Below, in pieces: positions 59,501-64,000 of a DNA stretch of 64,000 nt. Both the position numbers and the translations under genes were made by a program. Below the pieces are notes generated by a model. It was given only the letters and a program-made list of their open reading frames with translations, was not told the DNA's origin and did no database searches. The first letter of the stretch is position 1. Each line of letters opens with the position of its first letter. Source of the DNA: Agaribacillus aureus. Its GTDB lineage: Bacteria > Bacteroidota > Bacteroidia > Cytophagales > Cyclobacteriaceae. Where the stretch lies: contig JAUJEB010000008.1 of assembly GCA_030442055.1 (NCBI GenBank), positions 248,001-312,000 on the forward strand, given 5' to 3'.

Positions 59501-61376
59501 GGAAAAGCCGGCCTTGTCTGGCGAAGACATTCGCCTGCATTTTGACTTGGTCAATAACACCGCGGATATTAGTCCGGAGATTGAGGGTGTGGCTGCCATC
59601 AACTTTCCCTACGCCCAAATGAAAACATCTATCACAAACGCCAAGTGGAATCTTGAGGACCGCTCGGTTAAAATGGAAAAGCCGGAAGAGGTTGATATCA
59701 ACAGCTCTTATTTTTATAGCACCAGGAAAGAGTTAGATTCCCTGGCTTTTAATGCTGCTGCCGCCAGTTACGATATTAACTCGTTGCAGCTGCACGTTAC
59801 AGGTATCCCCTTTATCAAGGTTGCCGATGCTAAAGTTACTCCCGAAAACAATGAATTGACGGTGCTGGAAAATTCCGAATTGCAACCATTGGAAAATGCA
59901 TCGCTGGTAATTGACACCCTTAATGGTTATCATAATCTTAGTGATGGTCACATCACCATTATCTCCAGAAACGAGTTTGTGGGAGATGCCACCTACGATC
60001 TGGTTGCCGCTGCCGATACTTTTGGTATTAAATTTAACAGCTTTGAGCTGGAGCCGGCGGGAGATGGCAAGAAAAACAAAAATTTACAAACTGTTTCCAG
60101 GGGTACCATTGAAGAAATTGAAAATATAAGGGTCTCGCCGGGAATGATTTTTAAGGGAACTGCAACTATGTATGCTACCAAGCAGGCGCTGGAGTTGGAT
60201 GGCTATGTTAAATTAGATTTGAAAAAAGATAGCGGTTACGATACCTGGATAGAGTATAAATCTATTTCAGACACACAACAGGTAATCATCAATTATGATC
60301 AGATCGTTACCAAAGACGGTACCGTACCGTCTTCAGGCTTACATTTTTCAACGGGCGACTATTCTCTTTACCCCAGCTTTGTGGGTCAGCGTCGAAGCCT
60401 GGGAGATGAAGACTTTTTCTTACCTAAAGGTATGTTAATGTTTGACGAGGAAATGAATGCCTTTAAGATTGAAGAACCGTCGAAAACCAATGGTAGTTCT
60501 TTTTCCGGAAGGTCTTTTACCTATGATGAAGGGAATGCCAAAATTACCTTTGAAGGCCCCTTGCAATTCCTTTCTCCCAATAGCCAGGTAAAATTGGTGG
60601 CGGCTGGTAAAGGAGAGGGAAATATGGATACCAATGAATTTGATCTGAATGCTTTCCTGGTTTTTGATTATAACTTACCCCTTACCGCATTGAACGCAAT
60701 GGCGCTCGATATTCAGGATTTAATTGAAAGACTCGGAATCCCGGAAGCCCATGAAGACAAAACCAAATTACTTTATAAGGCCTCGGAGATAATGGGCGAA
60801 CGGGCAGCAACGCTATACGACGAAAAGACACAGGAAGATTACACTGCCTTGGTCTCTCAGTCTAGTGAACTGGTGAAAGCACTGGCCGTTTCAGATATAG
60901 ATTTGGCATGGTCAGAAGTTGATAAAGCTTTTTACAATCCGTTGGATTCTAAAATTGGCATTTCTAATATCTCTCGCAATGATATCAATGCCCTGGTGGA
61001 TGGTTTTGTGGAAATCAGAAAAACGGAGAACGGAGATATTATTAATGTATTTTTAAAAATATCATCCAGTTGGTACTATATGGGGTTTTCGGACAACAGG
61101 TTGGTTTTGTATTCCAATAATGAAGAATTTAATGACATTATTAAAGATAAAACTAACGTGGCAAAAGCCAAGATCGGTGAGTATGTTTTCATTCTGGCAG
61201 AGATGAATGAGGTGCAGAACTTTGTCGATGAGTTTAGGAAAGTGTATTATGATATCGATGAGCCGTTTGTCTTAGATCAGCCCACCGAGATGGTCATTGA
61301 TGATAGCCCTACCCTGGAGACCACAGAGGAGAAGGATCCGCAGGAAGAGGTATCGGATGATGATGAAGGATTCTAG
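56562..61376 (+). CDS. Very large secreted protein of unknown function
   Basis: 1604 residues. A signal peptide (IICIFGLLLVAGYQAFSQ, cleaved near residue 21) is followed by a helical part with AFEGLWNGN to about residue 165. Residues about 169-233 are a very acidic, Trp/Asp/Glu-rich spacer (DDDWFSDWDEE, DWDTDWED) ending in Pro/Asn/Gln. The remaining 1350 residues are beta-rich with repeated D-S-x-x-F/Y units such as DSVYCHLDRYNFDV, YDSFLVDMQSIDSVRF and LVIDTLNGYHNLSDGHI, and no transmembrane helix. The end is again acidic (EEVSDDDEGF). No enzyme motif seen. Layout suggests a periplasmic or surface scaffold. It stands 143 bases after prmA. Confidence 0.85.
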   Translation: MKFKIICIFGLLLVAGYQAFSQVGKFKVDTAFATQVTQMMNRTKSPQAQEVGAAFEGLWNGNTFSADQKEKLMKIASGMYAKKVPARPHFENFFASIVYGVSNESLSGQTLTGLLEVSQKTVDQYGPKEIGNFFLNLKTIFDHRALYFSSFNKLYFENTSYKFDFIAPQEIVEEIIPEETEEEVTDQEDDDWFSDWDEEKSNDDWDTDWEDTNEPEPQPNNNQPLYETPQPQLAGPVITFESIDLIFVTTFDSTALINSSGSLMLKDNTFVGTGGKFNWSVAGLGPDSVYCHLDRYNFDVSKPKLSAENVKMSYVGKLDKAVAGVFDFESQRHESKEKARFPRFKSYDNDVKVKLASDDELIYKGGFSLEGGKISSSSLYAGPASIEVRNKGRRMFRSKALRYFMSDSLVEADVASIVIYQNGDSIVHPAIRIKYNFLNKHLVVLKDQGRYKYAPFFASYFNMDITADMIKWDLSADSLDISILNARSQIPAYFESQEYFNPDRFGEMTGIYKFHPLFLVVGYSRKINSSEFNVDDLIKFSKQPENVVRPAMEFLMSYHFIDYSVSSGEIKVRRKAYHNVLSKNRRKDFDNLLIASRLTNKPNATYHLPEDEMTVRGIDKFYISELLDVYIIPRNKEIRLKKNRDFTFDGQLFAGNFEYVGRNFTFKYDSFLVDMQSIDSVRFYIQEQDELGGEKTQLENKLVGSDSVDMRNAMAKGTMNRTSGTLLINKPNNKSARRVYPGYPSFSATSGAVVYFDGEEILGGAYKDQSVYFVIPPFKIDSLSESDVRSVGFEGTFVTSGLLPDFKEKLKIMPDNSLGFEHQAPISGYEIKGNKGKFFKTLTLDKNGLRGNGKIEYLSSTLESEDFVFYVDSIVAQGSKITMERETIGEANFPDAYVENYKMRWVPDKDSMYIHNIDQPIQLYESTASLNGFLNVTPKGVLGGGQLLTRGSEAISQELAFTSNFYSARHAKFEIKSSNPEKPALSGEDIRLHFDLVNNTADISPEIEGVAAINFPYAQMKTSITNAKWNLEDRSVKMEKPEEVDINSSYFYSTRKELDSLAFNAAAASYDINSLQLHVTGIPFIKVADAKVTPENNELTVLENSELQPLENASLVIDTLNGYHNLSDGHITIISRNEFVGDATYDLVAAADTFGIKFNSFELEPAGDGKKNKNLQTVSRGTIEEIENIRVSPGMIFKGTATMYATKQALELDGYVKLDLKKDSGYDTWIEYKSISDTQQVIINYDQIVTKDGTVPSSGLHFSTGDYSLYPSFVGQRRSLGDEDFFLPKGMLMFDEEMNAFKIEEPSKTNGSSFSGRSFTYDEGNAKITFEGPLQFLSPNSQVKLVAAGKGEGNMDTNEFDLNAFLVFDYNLPLTALNAMALDIQDLIERLGIPEAHEDKTKLLYKASEIMGERAATLYDEKTQEDYTALVSQSSELVKALAVSDIDLAWSEVDKAFYNPLDSKIGISNISRNDINALVDGFVEIRKTENGDIINVFLKISSSWYYMGFSDNRLVLYSNNEEFNDIIKDKTNVAKAKIGEYVFILAEMNEVQNFVDEFRKVYYDIDEPFVLDQPTEMVIDDSPTLETTEEKDPQEEVSDDDEGF

Positions 61377-61394
61377 TAGTTTAAAAATGTTCCT

Positions 61395-62726
61395 TTATTT
61401 AATTTTCTTTCCCGCTGTTGCTTTTCCGTTTTGGTAAAAAACCAATTTATCAATACCTGTAGTTTTATCTGATAAAAATTCCACTTCAACTTCCACGTCC
61501 TTTAAAAAAAAGCGGTTTTCCGTCATGGCAAATAATGGTGACTTGCGTTGTCCCGATGGCTGCGCTATAAGACGTCCATCCTCAAGCGTAACCGTAATCG
61601 AAAAGTCAGGTCTCACTTCATAGATGCCTATATACCTTTGAAGTATGTCAGTGCCTAATTCAATTTCCTGGCGAGGAGCTGGTATTTCATAAGCCTTGCC
61701 ATAGATAATGGCAAGCAGTCTATTAGAGATATCAGCCAGGTGGCGGTTGTTGATGTTGTTTAATACAACGATACACACGTTATCTTCCGGCACCCTGGTT
61801 ATATAAGATGTAAAGCCAAAAATACCGCCGCCATGAGCTATACGACGCTTGTTGAATACCGAATCAATGGTGACACCGTAGCCGTAATTGTTCATATAGG
61901 GGGTATATGCTTTCTCAAGCAGCGTATTGGCTATGAGCTTATTGGTCTGAAGTGCATTGTGCCATTTAAGTAAATCCCAAACCGTAGAATAAATGGCACC
62001 TCCGGCGTAGGAAACGGATGAGTCCACCACAATGGACTTTTGTTCAGGATTATTATACCCTGTGGCTTTTTCTTTATGAACGAGACCTGCAAAATCAAAC
62101 CCGCTGTTTTTCATTTCCAGAGGGGCAAAAATAAATTTTCGAACGACCTCCTCGTAGGGAGTCTCAGTCACTTTTTCAATAATATAACCTAGCAGGGAAT
62201 ATCCCGAATTGCTGTAGGCCCAATTAGAGCCGGGAGAAAATTGGAGGTCTTTATCTTTGAAAAGCGCCAATATTTTCTGCTCATTGGCGGGCTTGGTGAC
62301 CTCCGTACTCATAAAAGAGGCATCGTCCGTATAGTTAAAAATGCCTGAGGTATGGGTAAGGAGATGTTCTAAGGTGATGCTGTCACCTTTGGGAAAATCC
62401 GGGTAATACTTGCTTAGCTTGTCTGATAATGACAGCTGGTTGCGTTCCAAAAGTTTTAGTATCACCATTGCGGTAAACTGTTTGGTAATCGAACCAATTT
62501 GGAAAATCGTATTACTGTTATTTAATGTTTTACTTTCCACGTCTTTGAATCCATAGCCCTTCTCCAATAATATATTGTCGTTCTGATAGATCAGTACGGT
62601 TCCGTTAAATTTATTTAACCCGGCAAAAGCTTCCAGCAACTCATCTGATTTTTGTGAGATCTCCTGAGAAAATACTAATGATGCTGATCCTGCGAGCAAT
62701 AAAAAGGTCAGTGTTCTTTTGAACAT
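61395..62726 (-). CDS. Serine hydrolase, class C beta-lactamase/AmpC-like family
   Basis: 443 residues with a signal peptide cleaved near SLVFSQ. The SxxK motif SITK (Ser79, Lys82) in FQIGSITKQF, the Tyr-x-Asn motif YSN in NWAYSNSGYSLLGYI, and HGG in IAHGGGIFGF at the KTG-equivalent position mark the fold. The last 100 residues form a lipocalin-like tail (IELGTDILQRYIGIYEVRPD), usual in this group in Bacteroidota. These are esterases or peptidases; drug resistance cannot be inferred. It is convergent with the giant protein gene. Confidence 0.9.
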   Translation of the reverse strand: MFKRTLTFLLLAGSASLVFSQEISQKSDELLEAFAGLNKFNGTVLIYQNDNILLEKGYGFKDVESKTLNNSNTIFQIGSITKQFTAMVILKLLERNQLSLSDKLSKYYPDFPKGDSITLEHLLTHTSGIFNYTDDASFMSTEVTKPANEQKILALFKDKDLQFSPGSNWAYSNSGYSLLGYIIEKVTETPYEEVVRKFIFAPLEMKNSGFDFAGLVHKEKATGYNNPEQKSIVVDSSVSYAGGAIYSTVWDLLKWHNALQTNKLIANTLLEKAYTPYMNNYGYGVTIDSVFNKRRIAHGGGIFGFTSYITRVPEDNVCIVVLNNINNRHLADISNRLLAIIYGKAYEIPAPRQEIELGTDILQRYIGIYEVRPDFSITVTLEDGRLIAQPSGQRKSPLFAMTENRFFLKDVEVEVEFLSDKTTGIDKLVFYQNGKATAGKKIK

Positions 62727-63026
62727 ATTTTCAGTGTTAATGGATTGGATAATAGATTAAAAAGAGCTTAAAAACCCATTTCCTATATGAGAGCTTTTTT
62801 TTGTGAAAAGGTTGCAGTTTGTCGTCATTTAAAGCTTCCTATTTATGGCATTCTCCAAAAAGTCGGCCGTAAATCCAAAAGCTACGCACCAGGCAGGTAG
62901 TCAAGGCTCAAATTAAACCCACAATTTTACCATAATAAACATTGTCTTACTATATTAACGGCCATGAGTATAAAATACCCACAACTATCAGTTATCAATT
63001 GTCCGTCACCAATTATTTACTGTTAA
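62727..63026. other. 300-base divergent intergenic region
   Basis: Lies between the minus-strand serine hydrolase and radA. No TAnnTTTG box or palindrome above chance was found. Repeated AGAGCT words near 62762 and 62790 are direct, not complementary, so they form no stem. Confidence 0.5.
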
Positions 63027-64000
63027 ATGGCTAAGGCAAAAACCGCTTTTTTTTGTCAGAATTGTGGCACGCAGTATACAAAATGGCAAGGGAAATGCTC
63101 TGCTTGCAATGAATGGAATTCCATCGTCGAGGAGGTTATTTCCAAAGAAGACAGCAACCAGCCTACCTGGCAGACGTCCCCTTCGACGAATGACCGGGCA
63201 AGCCAACCACAACCGCTGCAACACATAGCTTTCAAAGATGAACGAAGGATTGTAACCGGTGATAACGAATTAAACAGAGTGTTAGGAGGCGGCATTGTGC
63301 CTGGATCATTGATACTGATTGGGGGCGAGCCGGGAATTGGTAAGTCGACATTAATGTTGCAGCTGGCAGTCAATTTGAAAACATTGAAGGTTTTATATGT
63401 TTCGGGGGAGGAAAGTGAACAACAAATAAAAATGAGGGCTGAGCGTATGCAGATGACATCTGAAAATTGTTATGTCCTTACCGAAACTTCCACCCAAAAC
63501 ATATTTAAACAAATAGCGTCGCTTAAGCCTGACTTGGTAATTGTCGATTCGATCCAGACTTTGCACAGCCAGCATATAGAGGCAACAGCCGGCAGCATTT
63601 CACAGGTGAAAAACTGTGCTTCGGAGTTGATGAAATATGCCAAGCAAACAAATACACCCGTATTCCTTATTGGCCACATTACCAAAGATGGTGCAATTGC
63701 GGGCCCCAAGATTTTGGAGCATATGGTAGATACGGTCTTGCAGTTTGAAGGGGACAGGCATTTGGCTTACAGAATTCTGCGCACTACGAAAAACCGGTTT
63801 GGGTCAACCGCTGAATTAGGCATATACGAAATGTTGGGTCAGGGTCTGCGCGAGGTAAGCAATCCATCGGAGATCCTGATATCTCAAAAGGATCACGACC
63901 TGAGTGGAATAGCTATCGGCGCCACGTTGGAGGGCAACAGGCCTTTGTTGATAGAAATTCAGTCATTGGTTAGTATTGCGAATTATGGCACGCCGCAGCG
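63027..64000 (+). CDS. radA: DNA repair protein RadA/Sms (3' end outside window)
   Basis: 324 residues are visible from ATG 63027; the C-terminal Lon-like domain is cut by the window edge. The N-terminal zinc finger is C-x2-C-x13-C-x2-C (CQNCGTQY to CSAC), the RecA-like domain has Walker A GGEPGIGKST and Walker B LVIVDS, and the RadA-specific KNRFGS motif is intact. RadA is a hexameric helicase promoting branch migration in recombination. Its leader has no recognised promoter box. Confidence 0.96.
   Translation, partial: MAKAKTAFFCQNCGTQYTKWQGKCSACNEWNSIVEEVISKEDSNQPTWQTSPSTNDRASQPQPLQHIAFKDERRIVTGDNELNRVLGGGIVPGSLILIGGEPGIGKSTLMLQLAVNLKTLKVLYVSGEESEQQIKMRAERMQMTSENCYVLTETSTQNIFKQIASLKPDLVIVDSIQTLHSQHIEATAGSISQVKNCASELMKYAKQTNTPVFLIGHITKDGAIAGPKILEHMVDTVLQFEGDRHLAYRILRTTKNRFGSTAELGIYEMLGQGLREVSNPSEILISQKDHDLSGIAIGATLEGNRPLLIEIQSLVSIANYGTPQ

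Noticed and set aside
62757-62800. Repeated AGAGCT words as a terminator hairpin of the serine hydrolase or radA
   Set aside because: The words are direct repeats, not complementary, so no stem forms, and the position is upstream of both genes.
1-64000. tRNA, rRNA, insertion sequence, phage or CRISPR elements
   Set aside because: No anticodon-stem pattern, transposase, integrase or spaced repeat array could be recognised by eye.

Overview
The window looks like a chromosomal segment of a member of the Bacteroidota, most likely Cytophagales. Supporting signs are a GldB-type gliding lipoprotein, a fused MurF-alanine racemase, DUF3078 and PorT-like outer-membrane proteins, moderately AT-rich DNA, A-rich leaders without Shine-Dalgarno sequences, and several promoter-like sites of the Bacteroidota type (TTG/TTTG, about 19-22 bases, TAnnTTTG). 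No tRNA, rRNA, insertion sequence, phage gene or CRISPR array was recognised. Both ends cut a gene: a TolC-family protein on the left and radA on the right.

Region by region. 1-5800: minus-strand efflux-type operon (ABC ATPase, permease fused to a degenerate M1 peptidase and a golvesin-like domain, TolC-like protein) behind a promoter overlapped by a perfect palindrome. 5.9-10.5 kb: a VOC protein and DeoR regulator diverge from a HAD phosphatase / MFS / SemiSWEET / NUDIX operon that looks like sugar handling. 10.6-16.2 kb: an alpha/beta-hydrolase fused to an AraC DNA-binding domain behind three consecutive palindromes, an SGNH hydrolase with a probable methanethiol methyltransferase, a FabZ-like hotdog protein lacking the usual catalytic His, an exported Gfo/Idh oxidoreductase and a nucleotidyltransferase. 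16.3-19.5 kb: an operon of DUF1611 protein, PPP-type phosphatase and PBP4, suggesting peptidoglycan or D-glutamate turnover. 19.6-22.5 kb: beta-propeller protein and a sulfatase. 22.7-29.0 kb: a regulatory cluster with two YCII/DGPF proteins and an ECF42-like sigma factor, an AraC regulator, an HMA-like small protein, an MDR oxidoreductase, SRPBCC and DUF1761 proteins, and a second ECF sigma factor with a Cys-rich tail.

29-40 kb: SdiA-regulated-type lipoprotein, an HD phosphohydrolase fused to a Pycsar-effector-like membrane domain, a TPR histidine kinase, lysA, DUF3078 protein, a kinase/response-regulator pair, and an isolated HisA-like protein whose catalytic Asp is replaced by Trp. 40-51 kb: GNAT, MurF-Alr, unknown proteins, an outer-membrane barrel, gldB, and a minus-strand nth-asnB-glycosyltransferase operon. 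50.3-64 kb: ECF sigma factor with a small overlapping partner, uvrA, tpiA, a small tpiA-linked protein, prmA, a 1604-residue secreted protein of unknown function, a class-C beta-lactamase-like serine hydrolase and radA.

The most unusual items are the HD-PycTM-like fusion, the HisA paralogue lacking its general base, the hydrolase-AraC fusion with its palindrome array, the degenerate M1/golvesin permease with its promoter-operator, the His-less FabZ relative, and the giant secreted protein. None can be called a new system from sequence alone. All statements about families are from recognition by eye, without a database search.
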